Source of the DNA: an uncultured Actinomycetes bacterium
Lineage (GTDB): Bacteria; Actinomycetota; Actinomycetes; Nanopelagicales; Nanopelagicaceae
DNA length: 53,795 bases
Direction: 5' to 3'
Assembly (NCBI GenBank): GCA_903863015.1
Contig: CAIPAI010000035.1
Location: 1 to 53,795, forward strand
Shown here: positions 9,436 through 18,007 of the stretch, one piece after another
How positions within the stretch are numbered: the stretch's first letter is position 1
Layout: the number at the start of each line of letters is the position of its first letter
Program-made: the position numbers and the translations under genes
The notes under the pieces: model-generated
Seen by the model: only the letters and a program-made list of their open reading frames with translations
What the model was told of the DNA's origin: nothing
The model's database searches: none

Positions 9436-10806
9436 TCAGGAGGTGGCGGTAGCGCTCTCGGAGGGTGCAACCGGCGCAGGGGTAGGTGCAGGGGTGGGCG
9501 CTGGTTTAGGAGCGCAGAACTTGGTGTACTTCGGTGCGATCGCCGGCAAGGAACGCAGCGAACCACTGCCGTCGTAGGCGTTAATGCGTAATTGCGCATC
9601 CTTTGCCGCGCAGGTCATCTGTGACCATTGATAGATACCGCCACCGATAATTCCAGCACCCGCGAGTTGCATGGAATCGACCATCCCTGCAATTTCCTTT
9701 CCGTTACTGCTCAGGCCACCGACAATATTGAAACGTGCCGTCGGTCCAAGATGCACTCGCAAACCGTTAATTGTGTGTGTGGTGTACGCCGCGCCCTTCG
9801 CCAGATCACCTTTGCGTACATTCCAATACGTCATCGGTTGCCACACGGCGAAATCTTTCGCAAGCGCAGCCCACGGAAAGTATGGCCACGTGCTCGGTTG
9901 CACTTCGTCAAGGTTGTATGGCGTATATGTAACAGCGGCCATTGCCATGTTGGGAAGTGCGGCGTGTAGTCGATCAGAAAGTTCTACGAGACGTTTGTTG
10001 CGATCAAATACCTCGCCTACTTTTCTGGATTCGATATCCAGCGCAAAGGCATCGACACCAGGAAGTTTCGCTGAAGCTAAAGCTCTAGTGAAATCTAGAT
10101 TCACGTTAAGTAATTGCGGGTAATACCAAGAAACAACGTACAAGTTGTTCCTCTTTGCACACGCGATCAATTGCGTAAGATATTCAGGATCCAAAATAGT
10201 GGCATCTTCAACAGGCATCGCTGTTTGAATAAATAGTGTGCGTGCTCCATAAGACGCAGCTTCGTCAATACTGTCGCAGGTGAACGGTTGATACGTCGCG
10301 GTAAATTTCTTGCTCTTTACATGCACTTTCCGCCATGAATACATGTCGATCCAAAAACCCAAACCTTGGTAGGGGGCGAGCGCGGCATCAGTCAATGGAA
10401 GTGGTGTGGGATAACTGGCACTTGCATTGACCATCGAAACCGAACTAATTCCTTTCACATTCACCGCACTCACGGCAAAGGTGTAGACCGTATTTGTTTC
10501 GACATTCGTCATTGAAAAAGTGGTTTTGGTGACTCGTTGATCTGAAAGCCAAGTAATGCCCCCGTCACTACTCCACATCACCAGATAGGAATCGAGGGGC
10601 AAACCTTTGCTTGGCGCCTGCCAGCCGAGGGTGATCCGATCTGGTCGCGTATCGACGGCCATCAATCCACGAACCGGTGTGGGGATGACGGTGGCGACCT
10701 TGGTGGTGGCCTTGGTGGGTTTGGAGGCGGCCCACGCCGGGAGGAGTGAGGAGGGAAGGAGTAAGAGCGTGCTCAACAGGGCAGCGAGACGAAGGCGAGA
10801 ACGCAT
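9436..10806 (-). CDS. Secreted FnIII plus glycosidase-like TIM-barrel protein
   Basis: A 456-residue exported protein. Residues 1-27 are a signal peptide ending AWAA. Residues 42-130 form a fibronectin type III domain (PDRITLGWQAPSKGLPLDSYLV, then TVYTFAVSAVN). Residues 145-420 look like a barrel related to putative glycoside hydrolases: ARTLFIQTAM, NLYVVSWYYPQ, VDAFALDIESRKV, MAMAAVTYTPY, FAVWQPMTYWN and GGGIYQWS lie as successive strand ends with acidic residues (DIE). A Pro/Ala/Thr tail ends the chain. A wall or polysaccharide hydrolase is likely, but I cannot name the bond. GGGGGAG precedes the ATG. It is divergent from the nickel transporter. Confidence 0.75.
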   Translation of the reverse strand: MRSRLRLAALLSTLLLLPSSLLPAWAASKPTKATTKVATVIPTPVRGLMAVDTRPDRITLGWQAPSKGLPLDSYLVMWSSDGGITWLSDQRVTKTTFSMTNVETNTVYTFAVSAVNVKGISSVSMVNASASYPTPLPLTDAALAPYQGLGFWIDMYSWRKVHVKSKKFTATYQPFTCDSIDEAASYGARTLFIQTAMPVEDATILDPEYLTQLIACAKRNNLYVVSWYYPQLLNVNLDFTRALASAKLPGVDAFALDIESRKVGEVFDRNKRLVELSDRLHAALPNMAMAAVTYTPYNLDEVQPSTWPYFPWAALAKDFAVWQPMTYWNVRKGDLAKGAAYTTHTINGLRVHLGPTARFNIVGGLSSNGKEIAGMVDSMQLAGAGIIGGGIYQWSQMTCAAKDAQLRINAYDGSGSLRSLPAIAPKYTKFCAPKPAPTPAPTPAPVAPSESATATS

Positions 10807-10835
10807 GAGCTCCCCCTTTCCGCTAAATAATGCAG

Positions 10836-10852
10836 ATGCAAATGACTTGCAT
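10836..10852 (+). promoter_or_regulatory. Nur-type operator before the nickel transporter
   Basis: ATGCAA-ATGAC-TTGCAT is a perfect inverted repeat of 6-bp arms with a 5-nt centre. It fits the Nur box known from Streptomyces (tTGCaa-N5-ttGCAA). It ends directly before the -10 hexamer TAACCT of the transporter, so Nur bound to nickel would block transcription. A Nur-like protein is encoded at 35707-36114. Confidence 0.75.
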
Positions 10853-10858
10853 TAACCT
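10853..10858 (+). promoter_or_regulatory. -10 hexamer TAACCT for leaderless nickel transporter gene
   Basis: TAACCT is followed by 6 nt and the ATG at 10865, with no ribosome site. The Nur-type operator abuts it upstream. Confidence 0.5.
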
Positions 10859-10864
10859 ACTCAC

Positions 10865-12022
10865 ATGACCAGCGTAGCCAGTCCAGCTAAGCCGAGCCTT
10901 CGCCACGCGCTGAAGTTCGAGCGGAGCGAATGGCCGGCGCTCCTTGGAGTCCTGGGCTTTGTCGCGATGCTGCATATCGTGGGCTGGGGTCTTTTCATCT
11001 ACTTTAACTCCAATCCGAAGTATCACGCGATTACAGATAGCAAAGGCGCACTCATTTACGCGAGCGCCGGTGCTCTGGCGTACGGTTTTGGTTTGCGTCA
11101 CGCATTCGATGCCGATCACATCGCCGCAATCGATGACACCACCCGTTTGATGTTGGCAAAAGGTAAGAAGCCACTGGGCGTGGGTCTCTTCTTTTCCCTC
11201 GGCCATTCTTCTGTCGTGATGGCACTTTCAGTTCTTGTGGCGTTCGCCGCTAAGAAGGCAGTGCAATGGCAATCATCGTTTGCCGATATGGGAAGCACCA
11301 TCGGCGCCAGTGTTTCTGGCTTCTTCCTTTACCTCGTGGGCATTCTCAACTTGGTAATTCTTGTAGGCATTATCAAGGTATGGAAAAACGCGAAGAGTGG
11401 AAAGTTTTCACACGAACACTTAGACCAAATGCTCAACGATCGTGGATTGATCAAGCGATTCTTTAAGGGACGCTTCGCTAAGGGGTTCGACCACTCCTGG
11501 CAGCTCTATCCAATCGGTCTGCTCTTTGGATTGGGATTCGATACTGCAACCGAAGTTGCACTCCTTGGTCTTTCCGCCACTGCTGCGGTGGGAACCGTAG
11601 GTGGATTCCTGCCACCGCTTGCGATCATCGCGCTACCAATCATTTTCGCTGCGGGAATGTCGCTCATGGATTCACTCGATGGCATCTTCATGATCAAGGC
11701 GTACTCGTGGGCCTTCACCAGCCCACTTCGCAAGATCTATTACAACCTCACCACGACGACCCTTTCTATCTTCGTTGCCCTCGTGATTGGCACCATAGAA
11801 CTAGTAAGTGTTCTAGCCGGGCATACGTCGATCGGCAATTACGAACCTTTCAAGACCATCGCAAATATCGATCTTGGATCCCTCGGCTACTTTATTGTCG
11901 GATCTTTCGTGGGTGCCTGGCTTCTTTCGGTGATTATCTGGCGGGTACGCAAGTACGAAGCGAAGTATTCATCTGGAATTAGTGAGACAGAACATAGTCA
12001 CCGCGAGCTTCATATCGACTAG
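10865..12022 (+). CDS. NiCoT-family nickel/cobalt transporter (HoxN/NixA type)
   Basis: A 385-residue membrane permease with about eight hydrophobic segments. The signature HAFDADHIAAIDDTTR (about residues 79-94, HX4DH) in helix 2 is the metal-selectivity motif. LGFDTATEVALL and GMSLMDSLDGIFM are the other two conserved family motifs. It imports Ni2+ and/or Co2+ across the cytoplasmic membrane. The Nur-type operator just upstream favours nickel. Start by the ATG at 10865 with a TAACCT hexamer 6 nt before it. No nickel enzyme is encoded in this window, so the user of the metal lies elsewhere. Confidence 0.95.
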   Translation: MTSVASPAKPSLRHALKFERSEWPALLGVLGFVAMLHIVGWGLFIYFNSNPKYHAITDSKGALIYASAGALAYGFGLRHAFDADHIAAIDDTTRLMLAKGKKPLGVGLFFSLGHSSVVMALSVLVAFAAKKAVQWQSSFADMGSTIGASVSGFFLYLVGILNLVILVGIIKVWKNAKSGKFSHEHLDQMLNDRGLIKRFFKGRFAKGFDHSWQLYPIGLLFGLGFDTATEVALLGLSATAAVGTVGGFLPPLAIIALPIIFAAGMSLMDSLDGIFMIKAYSWAFTSPLRKIYYNLTTTTLSIFVALVIGTIELVSVLAGHTSIGNYEPFKTIANIDLGSLGYFIVGSFVGAWLLSVIIWRVRKYEAKYSSGISETEHSHRELHID

Positions 12023-12042
12023 AGTATTTCTGGAGGTTCAAC

Positions 12043-13296
12043 ATGCCTACAGAACCAGTTGCTGAAAGTCCCCTTGCTACCGCCCTCTCACAATTGCGCA
12101 CCGCAGTTGATTATTTAGGGCTCTCTGAAAGCGAGTGGGCCACCCTTTCCACCCCCCGTCGCATCCTCGAAGTAGCGGTACCACTGCGCCGCGACGATGA
12201 GCGAGTGGAGATGTTTAAGGGATATCGAGTCCAGTACTCGACCACCCGCGGACCTTCGAAGGGCGGTGTGCGCTTCCACCCGGATATTGATCTGGACGAG
12301 ACGATTGCGTTGGCAATGCTCATGACATGGAAGTGTGCACTCACTAACTTGCCTTACGGAGGCGCAAAAGGTGGCGTTGCTGTTGATTCCGGAACATTGT
12401 CGCTACGTGAGAACGAGCGGCTCACTCGCCGCTACACCAGCGAGATCCTCCCGATCATCGGACCAGAGCGCGATATTCCTGCACCCGATGTCGGAACAGA
12501 CGAACGCAATATGGCGTGGATGATGGATACCTACTCGGTCAATGCGGGTTATTCAGTTCCTGGTGTTGTTACGGGTAAGCCGATTGTGCTCGGCGGATCT
12601 CTTGGTCGTAACAGTGCGACAGGTGATGGTGTGGCGATTGCTGCGCGCGAAGCGTTGAAGGCACGCAACATTCCAATTGAAGGTGCCCGCGTTGCTATTC
12701 AAGGATTTGGAAAAGTCGGATATTGGGCAGCTAAGGCTGTCGAGAAGATGGGCATGAAAGTTGTGGCTATCACCGACGTTTCCGGTGGTGCGACAGGTTT
12801 TGCGACCATCGATGAGTTGTGGGAGGGCATTAAAGAGCACGGAACACTGGCAAACATTCCAGGGCTAGAGCGCATCACCAACGAAGAACTCTTGCACTTT
12901 GAGTGTGATGTCTTGATTCCTGCTGCCCTTGCTGACTCTCTCACCGGAAAGTCGGCTCTTGGTGTGCGCGCAAAAGTTATTGTCGAGGGTGCCAACGCAC
13001 CTACGACTCCAGCTGGAGATGACATCTTGAACGACAAGGGCATCCTTGTGGTTCCAGATATTTTGGCAAACAGCGGCGGCGTCATCGTTTCCTACTTCGA
13101 GTGGGTCCAAGATAATCAGGATTACTTCTGGACCGCTGATGAAGTTGCTGAACGCCTCAACAAGATGATGATGCGCGCAGTTACCGAAGTTCATGAGTTG
13201 GCAGATGGCAAGGGAATTAGTTGGCGGACCGCGGCACATGCCTTAGGCGTGGGTCGAGTAGCCGAGGCGCATAAACTCCGCGGCCTCTACCCCTGA
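12043..13296 (+). CDS. gdhA: Glutamate dehydrogenase (Glu/Leu/Phe/Val family)
   Basis: A 417-residue cytoplasmic enzyme that interconverts glutamate with 2-oxoglutarate and ammonia. The N-terminal domain has FKGYRVQYSTTRGPSKGG and the substrate motif LPYGGAKGGV, whose Lys is catalytic. The Rossmann domain has VAIQGFGKVGYWAAK and VIVEGANAPTTP. The length matches the hexameric small GDH class (about 410-430). GGAGG lies 7 nt before the ATG. It follows the nickel transporter by 20 nt. NAD versus NADP use cannot be fixed by eye. Confidence 0.93.
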   Translation: MPTEPVAESPLATALSQLRTAVDYLGLSESEWATLSTPRRILEVAVPLRRDDERVEMFKGYRVQYSTTRGPSKGGVRFHPDIDLDETIALAMLMTWKCALTNLPYGGAKGGVAVDSGTLSLRENERLTRRYTSEILPIIGPERDIPAPDVGTDERNMAWMMDTYSVNAGYSVPGVVTGKPIVLGGSLGRNSATGDGVAIAAREALKARNIPIEGARVAIQGFGKVGYWAAKAVEKMGMKVVAITDVSGGATGFATIDELWEGIKEHGTLANIPGLERITNEELLHFECDVLIPAALADSLTGKSALGVRAKVIVEGANAPTTPAGDDILNDKGILVVPDILANSGGVIVSYFEWVQDNQDYFWTADEVAERLNKMMMRAVTEVHELADGKGISWRTAAHALGVGRVAEAHKLRGLYP

Positions 13297-13333
13297 TCCA
13301 CCCCGCGAGTTTCACTCTCTCCTCTAGCCGAAA

Positions 13334-13351
13334 CGTGGTTTTTCAGCCACG
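13334..13351 (+). terminator. Weak hairpin between gdhA and acyl-CoA ligase
   Basis: CGTGG (13334-13338) and CCACG (13347-13351) form a 5-bp stem around TTTTTCAG. The T run is in the loop, not after the stem, so it is not a canonical terminator. Confidence 0.25.
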
Positions 13352-13360
13352 ATAGACGCC

Positions 13361-14890
13361 ATGAGTAGTCGTTGCAGCGTGGCCTCCATCTTGGCCGAAT
13401 CCGCCCGTCGTTTTCCCACCAAAGATGCCCTCGTGTTGGGACCCGTTCGGGTGCCATATGCCGCGGTCTGGGATCAAGCCTTGCGCTACGGCGCGGTGTT
13501 GCAAGCCCGCGGCGTGAAGCCGGGGGATCGAGTCGCACTACTTATTCCAAACATTCCGCAATTCGCTTTTGCTTATTACGGCGCACTTGCGGTCGGTGCC
13601 AGTGTGGTTCCGGTGCACTCGCTTTTGAAGCACGACGAGATGGAGTACATCCTCCGCGATTGCGGCGCCAAGGTCATGGTGGGCGCAGCTCCACTTCTTG
13701 GTGAGGGTGCGGTAGCAGCAAAGGCTGCAGGTGTGGATTTATTAGGTGTGCTCGATGGTTGTCCGGAGGGCATTGATCGCATTGAGGCGTTAGCGGCTGC
13801 CGCCACACCGCTTGAAACGTACCTTCCCCGCAATCCGCAAGATGAAGCCGTTGTTCTCTACACATCGGGCACCACTGGAAAGCCCAAGGGCGCCATGCTT
13901 TCGCATGACAACATTCTTTGGAATGTGAACACGATTGCATTCGACACTATTGAACTGAAATCCACTGACGTGCTCTTAGGTGCACTTCCGCTCTTTCATT
14001 CGTTCGGACAAACCGTTGTTCTTAATGGTGGATTCCGCGTAGGTGCCACCATCGCTTTGGTTCCAAGGTTTGAACCGGCATCCGCGCTTGAATTATTAGT
14101 GAGTGAGAAAGTCACGATTTTGGCGGGTGTTCCCACCATGTTCATTGCACTCTTAGAGGCCGCGAAGACAAACCCAGATCGTCCACCGCTTCGCATGGCG
14201 GTCAGCGGCGGGGCCGCTATCCCAGTGGCCACCATTGAAAAGGTAAAAGAAGTCTTCGACATTGATATTTACGAAGGCTATGGCCTTTCAGAAACTTCAC
14301 CGGTCGCAACTTTTAATCAAGAACGCTACGGCCGCAAGCCAGGAACGGTGGGTTGTGCGATCTGGGGTATTGACGTAGAGATCGCCGATGCAGATGTTGC
14401 AGATCGCATTGTGTTCATGCCTCAAGGCGAGCGCGGAGAAATCGTAATTCGCGGGCACAATATCTTTAACGGTTATCTCAATAAGCCTCAAGCGACGGCC
14501 GAAGCGATTATTGATGGATGGTTCCGCAGTGGCGACGTCGGCATCAAAGACGAAGACGGATTCATCAGCATTGTGGACCGCACGAAGGACATGATTATTC
14601 GCGGTGGTTTCAATGTGTATCCGCGCGAAGTTGAAGAAGTCATCATTCGCTTCCCTGGCGTCAAGCAAGTTGCGGTGATCGGTATTCCGCACGACGTACA
14701 TGGTGAAGAGATTGTGGCCGTCATCGTCGCTGAAGAAGGCGCCGTAACTGCGGTTGAACTTATTGAATGGACCAAAGAGAACATCGGTTCGTACAAATAC
14801 CCGCGACACGTGGAATTTGTGGCCGAAATGCCTCTCGGCCCGAGTGGCAAGGTACTAAAGCGGGTACTTCTGGAGCAGTTTAAGAAGTAA
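13361..14890 (+). CDS. Long-chain fatty-acid/acyl-CoA ligase (AMP-forming)
   Basis: A 509-residue ANL-family enzyme that activates a carboxylic acid to acyl-AMP and then acyl-CoA. Motifs in order: LYTSGTTGKPKGAMLSH (about 166-182, ATP phosphates), YEGYGLSETSP (A5), GEIVIRGHNIFNGY, DGWFRSGDVG (A7), DRTKDMIIRGGFNVYPREVE (A8 hinge) and the C-terminal GPSGKVLKR with the catalytic Lys. Length and motifs fit FadD-type ligases. It stands alone between gdhA and a convergent TM2 gene, so substrate length is unknown. Confidence 0.9.
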   Translation: MSSRCSVASILAESARRFPTKDALVLGPVRVPYAAVWDQALRYGAVLQARGVKPGDRVALLIPNIPQFAFAYYGALAVGASVVPVHSLLKHDEMEYILRDCGAKVMVGAAPLLGEGAVAAKAAGVDLLGVLDGCPEGIDRIEALAAAATPLETYLPRNPQDEAVVLYTSGTTGKPKGAMLSHDNILWNVNTIAFDTIELKSTDVLLGALPLFHSFGQTVVLNGGFRVGATIALVPRFEPASALELLVSEKVTILAGVPTMFIALLEAAKTNPDRPPLRMAVSGGAAIPVATIEKVKEVFDIDIYEGYGLSETSPVATFNQERYGRKPGTVGCAIWGIDVEIADADVADRIVFMPQGERGEIVIRGHNIFNGYLNKPQATAEAIIDGWFRSGDVGIKDEDGFISIVDRTKDMIIRGGFNVYPREVEEVIIRFPGVKQVAVIGIPHDVHGEEIVAVIVAEEGAVTAVELIEWTKENIGSYKYPRHVEFVAEMPLGPSGKVLKRVLLEQFKK

Positions 14891-15811
14891 TTACGCCAGT
14901 GGACGATTGTTGGAATCTGGAATATTGCGCATGGCGATCAAGATGAGATCGATGAGGTGCCAAACTCCGCAGCCGCCGAGCGTGAGTAACTTCGCGATGC
15001 CCAGCCCGGTATAACCGAGGTAGAAGCGATCGATACCGAGGCCGCCAAGGAAGATGCTCAAAAGTAGCGCAGTTAAGAAATCCTTGTCGGAGAAGATCCC
15101 AGGGATCTGCTTGAGTTGGTAGGAAGCACCCGATGCATCATCGCGCACCATGAGATCACCAGAGATGAGTTTTGCTTGCGCCCAACTTTGCAGGGTTAAG
15201 TAATCAACTGATTGTGGTCCTTGGCCCGGTAAGAAGATCGTCCAGGTGGGGTTTTGCATGGTGGTCTCTCCTGTAAAAGTAGCAGCGTATGTAGGTGAAG
15301 TAGGTGAAGTAGGTGAAATAGGTGAAACAGGTGACTCAATTGCTTCGTGAGCTCGTTTCTTCAACCCAATGATGCCGAAAATTACCAGCCAAATTGGAGC
15401 GAGATAATTTGTTGGGAAATAGTGACTGAAGAACTGACTCCTAAATGTCCACTCAAATTCGTCACCAAATTTTATGAATATAAGAATGAAAATCAACGGG
15501 AACATGATTAAGGAGAAGAGGCCAATTATGGCGGAGACGATTCTTAATGCTCTCACCTGAAAGAGTGAACCAAAGACCAAAAGAATGAGGCCAACTACAG
15601 TCAGCATCGCGGCGAGGGAGTTAAGTGCAAAGTAGGAATTTAAGAATGTGAAACTAGAAAATCCGTAAGTAAATTCTTGCTGAAGTGCATTGACGGATTG
15701 CCAGAACCATTGCGGCGAACGCCACAGCTCATTCCATGAGAGTGTGATGATCAGCAGGAGCGCAGCGCCGGCGGCTGCCACAATGGAAATTGGTTGCAGT
15801 TTCTGCTTCAT
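14891..15811 (-). CDS. Membrane protein with GYF_2 and TM2 domains
   Basis: A 306-residue membrane protein of unknown role. Three hydrophobic segments fill the first 160 residues, followed by a Ser/Pro/Thr repeat linker (SPTSPTSPTSPT) encoded by 9-nt DNA repeats. Then comes a GYF_2-like domain (WTIFLPGQGPQSVDYLTLQSWAQA) and a C-terminal TM2 pair: LLSIFLGGLGIDRFYLGY and LLTLGGCGVWHLIDLILI. The conserved GxxGxDRFYLG turn identifies TM2. I chose the ATG at 15811 because it overlaps the stop of the cyclase gene as ATGA. It converges on the acyl-CoA ligase with no gap. Confidence 0.82.
   Translation of the reverse strand: MKQKLQPISIVAAAGAALLLIITLSWNELWRSPQWFWQSVNALQQEFTYGFSSFTFLNSYFALNSLAAMLTVVGLILLVFGSLFQVRALRIVSAIIGLFSLIMFPLIFILIFIKFGDEFEWTFRSQFFSHYFPTNYLAPIWLVIFGIIGLKKRAHEAIESPVSPISPTSPTSPTYAATFTGETTMQNPTWTIFLPGQGPQSVDYLTLQSWAQAKLISGDLMVRDDASGASYQLKQIPGIFSDKDFLTALLLSIFLGGLGIDRFYLGYTGLGIAKLLTLGGCGVWHLIDLILIAMRNIPDSNNRPLA
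15292..15334 (-). repeat. 9-nt tandem repeat encoding SPT linker
   Basis: About five copies of gtaggtgaa-like 9-nt units encode the Ser-Pro-Thr/Val/Ile linker of the TM2 protein. The copies degrade gently to one side (ataggtgaa, acaggtgac). Confidence 0.85.
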
Positions 15812-16503
15812 GGCAGTAGCGCAATCACCCGAGCCGGACTGCCAGAACCATCGACAAGCGGCAGGACTCCCACAATTACCCAAGCACCGAGCGGTGGGAG
15901 TTGGCTGAGGTTGGTGAGATTCTCGAGATGCCAAAGACCCTTGGGGTGGGAGATCGTTGAGTGCACTGGGTAGTCGGTGGCGTATCCCGGATCGATTCCT
16001 AGGGTGTCAGTACCAAGACCGACAGCTTTACGCTCCTCGACCAGGAATCGTGCAGCTTCCGCCCCGAAGCCAGGGAAGCGAGTCTTTCCGGGCTCTCCGG
16101 CATATTTACGCACATCGTTATTGAAGCGCTCCCAACCGGTACGCAGGAGGATCGCGGCTTCGTGAGGCATCTCGCCATGCGCACTTTCAAATGCGTGCAC
16201 ATCCGCAAGTGTGAGTTCGCCATCTGCATCGTCACCGATTCGCTCAGAGATATCGATAACTACTGCTGGTCGTACAAGTTTCTCTGCTGGAAATTTGTCG
16301 ACAGTGTTATGTCCTTCAATGAAGTGTGAAGGTGCATCGAAGTGCGTGCCAGTGTGCTCGAAAAAGGAAACAATACGTGCGAAGTAACCGTCGTTCTTGA
16401 TCGAAGTGAGATTCTCGAACGTGGGTTCTGGAGCACCGGGCCACATGATGGTGTTAGGTCCGAGTGGAATAGTGAGATCTACTACGCGCATACCTTGAAG
16501 CAT
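15808..16503 (-). CDS. Cyclase-family metal hydrolase (kynurenine-formamidase-like)
   Basis: A 231-residue cytoplasmic protein of the cyclase/KynB family (PF04199). The metal-site motif is HTGTHFDAPSHF (about residues 51-62), preceded by RVVDLTIPLGPNT and followed by LGTDTLGIDPG. Members hydrolyse formamides, lactones or similar. It follows the glutamine amidotransferase by 27 nt and is translationally coupled to the TM2 gene downstream. The start at 16503 is the longest ATG; MRVVDL at 16491 is an alternative. Confidence 0.87.
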   Translation of the reverse strand: MLQGMRVVDLTIPLGPNTIMWPGAPEPTFENLTSIKNDGYFARIVSFFEHTGTHFDAPSHFIEGHNTVDKFPAEKLVRPAVVIDISERIGDDADGELTLADVHAFESAHGEMPHEAAILLRTGWERFNNDVRKYAGEPGKTRFPGFGAEAARFLVEERKAVGLGTDTLGIDPGYATDYPVHSTISHPKGLWHLENLTNLSQLPPLGAWVIVGVLPLVDGSGSPARVIALLP

Positions 16504-16530
16504 GGAACCCCGATCTTGTTGTTATTGGCT

Positions 16531-17271
16531 TTACGAAAGTGAGTGCGACGCAATTTCTCCAGTGGCACGATTGATCTCAAGCATCGAGTAGTTCTCAATC
16601 CTGGTGCCCGCCTCTTTCCGAACGTACGAAGACCACGCTGTAAAGATTCCCGCTTCGTCTTTTCGCCAAGCCAGCTCGTAATAGTCTTCTGGTTGCCCGC
16701 TCGGACGGTTCTCTTTGCGGTTTGCGCAGACAATGAAGATACTTTCTGAAGTCAAGATGAAAGCGTTGAGCGATGAGTACTTCAGCTCGTGGACGTCGTG
16801 CAAAAAAGTACGGTACGCCTCTACGAGTGATCCGCCGTTCTTGCGCATGAGCGAAATAATGGCGGCGAAATATTGTTCGGAGTCGCCCTCACCTTCGAGC
16901 GCGGAGTAGAGATCGTTATCAATGAGCGCACGGAGTCTCTCCCCGCGAGGAATGCCTCCATTGTGAATAAAGGCCATTTCGCCATTCGGCCCTGACTTCA
17001 CAAAGGGATGAGTATTCGGAATGCAGACCGGAATGGCTTCGGTGGCCCACCGGAGGTGGAGAATGCCATCGGTACTCGAGGCAACATCGAGTGTGGGTGC
17101 ATCAAACGCTGGATGTTCGTCTCGATAGCTCTTGATCCCATGATCACCCCAAGCCAGACCCCAACCATCTTTATGGAGATGGCTCAGTTCAACGAAGGCG
17201 GCACCATCGGAGGCGAGCGCACCTACCGGTGTGATGGGAACTGGCGAGTGCCAGGCGAAGAGACGACACAT
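16531..17271 (-). CDS. Class II glutamine amidotransferase (Ntn hydrolase)
   Basis: A 246-residue GATase_4 protein. The nucleophile is Cys2 in MCRLFAWHS, exposed after Met removal, which fixes the start at 17271 rather than an upstream in-frame codon at 17283. RWATEAIPVCIPNTHPF and AFIHNGGI are the glutamine-site motifs (RW, THPF, HNG). This stand-alone YafJ-like group has no known synthase partner here. A TATGAT hexamer ends 7 nt before the ATG and there is no ribosome site. Confidence 0.9.
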   Translation of the reverse strand: MCRLFAWHSPVPITPVGALASDGAAFVELSHLHKDGWGLAWGDHGIKSYRDEHPAFDAPTLDVASSTDGILHLRWATEAIPVCIPNTHPFVKSGPNGEMAFIHNGGIPRGERLRALIDNDLYSALEGEGDSEQYFAAIISLMRKNGGSLVEAYRTFLHDVHELKYSSLNAFILTSESIFIVCANRKENRPSGQPEDYYELAWRKDEAGIFTAWSSYVRKEAGTRIENYSMLEINRATGEIASHSLS

Positions 17272-17278
17272 AAGAGAG

Positions 17279-17296
17279 ATCATACGGGGCTACGAT
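17279..17296. promoter_or_regulatory. Divergent leaderless promoter pair
   Basis: On the minus strand TATGAT (17284-17279) lies 7 nt before the amidotransferase ATG. On the plus strand TACGAT (17291-17296) lies 6 nt before the deoD ATG. The whole intergenic region is 31 bp, so the -35 region of each promoter must fall inside the opposite gene's first codons. Confidence 0.55.
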
Positions 17297-17302
17297 CGGT
17301 CT

Positions 17303-18007
17303 ATGAGCATGACGATAGGCGCAGCCCCCGGTGAAATCTCCGAGCGCATCCTCCTTCCAGGCGATCCGATGCGCGCCAAGTGGATTGCAGAGAATTTCCT
17401 CAGCGATGTAAAGCAGTTCAATGCAATTCGCGCGATGTATGGGTTCACTGGTACCTACAACGGCGCTCGAGTCTCAGTGATGGGCAGTGGGATGGGTGCG
17501 CCATCCATGTCGCTCTACCTTCATGAACTTTTTATGGATTACCACGTGCAGGTTGCTATTCGAATCGGAACCTGTGGAGCGATTCAAGATGCTGTGAATA
17601 TTGGCGATCTCATCTTGCCCATGACCGCCTCCACAGACTCTGGAATCAACCGTCGCACTACAAATGGTTTAGATTTTGCACCTCCCGCAGATTTCGCATT
17701 ACTCAAGCACGCACATTCACTTGCCGTGAAAGTTCCTGTTCACGTGGGAAGTGTTGCATCGATGGATATGTTCTACGACACCACAGATTCAACCGACCGT
17801 CTTCGTGAGCATGGCGTTCTTGCTCTTGAAATGGAAACAAGCGCACTCTATTCGTTGGCTGCTCGAAAGAGTCGCCGGGCGCTTTCAATCCTTACAGTCA
17901 CTGATCATCTGAATACCCATGAAGCAATGAGCGCGCAAGCCCGAGAAAGTACCTTGAATGACATGGTGGAGTTGAGTTTGAACACAATAATTTCAGGGCA
18001 GATTTGA
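17303..18007 (+). CDS. deoD: Purine nucleoside phosphorylase, DeoD type
   Basis: A 234-residue cytoplasmic phosphorylase that splits purine (deoxy)nucleosides with phosphate. LLPGDPMRAKWIAENFL near residue 20 and RIGTCGAIQ hold phosphate-binding residues, and ALEMETSALYSLAA holds the ribose/purine Glu-Met-Glu. TVTDHLNTHE carries the catalytic Asp. Length fits the hexameric DeoD class. The start at 17303 is supported by TACGAT 6 nt upstream. Its stop overlaps the start of the next gene. Confidence 0.93.
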   Translation: MSMTIGAAPGEISERILLPGDPMRAKWIAENFLSDVKQFNAIRAMYGFTGTYNGARVSVMGSGMGAPSMSLYLHELFMDYHVQVAIRIGTCGAIQDAVNIGDLILPMTASTDSGINRRTTNGLDFAPPADFALLKHAHSLAVKVPVHVGSVASMDMFYDTTDSTDRLREHGVLALEMETSALYSLAARKSRRALSILTVTDHLNTHEAMSAQARESTLNDMVELSLNTIISGQI

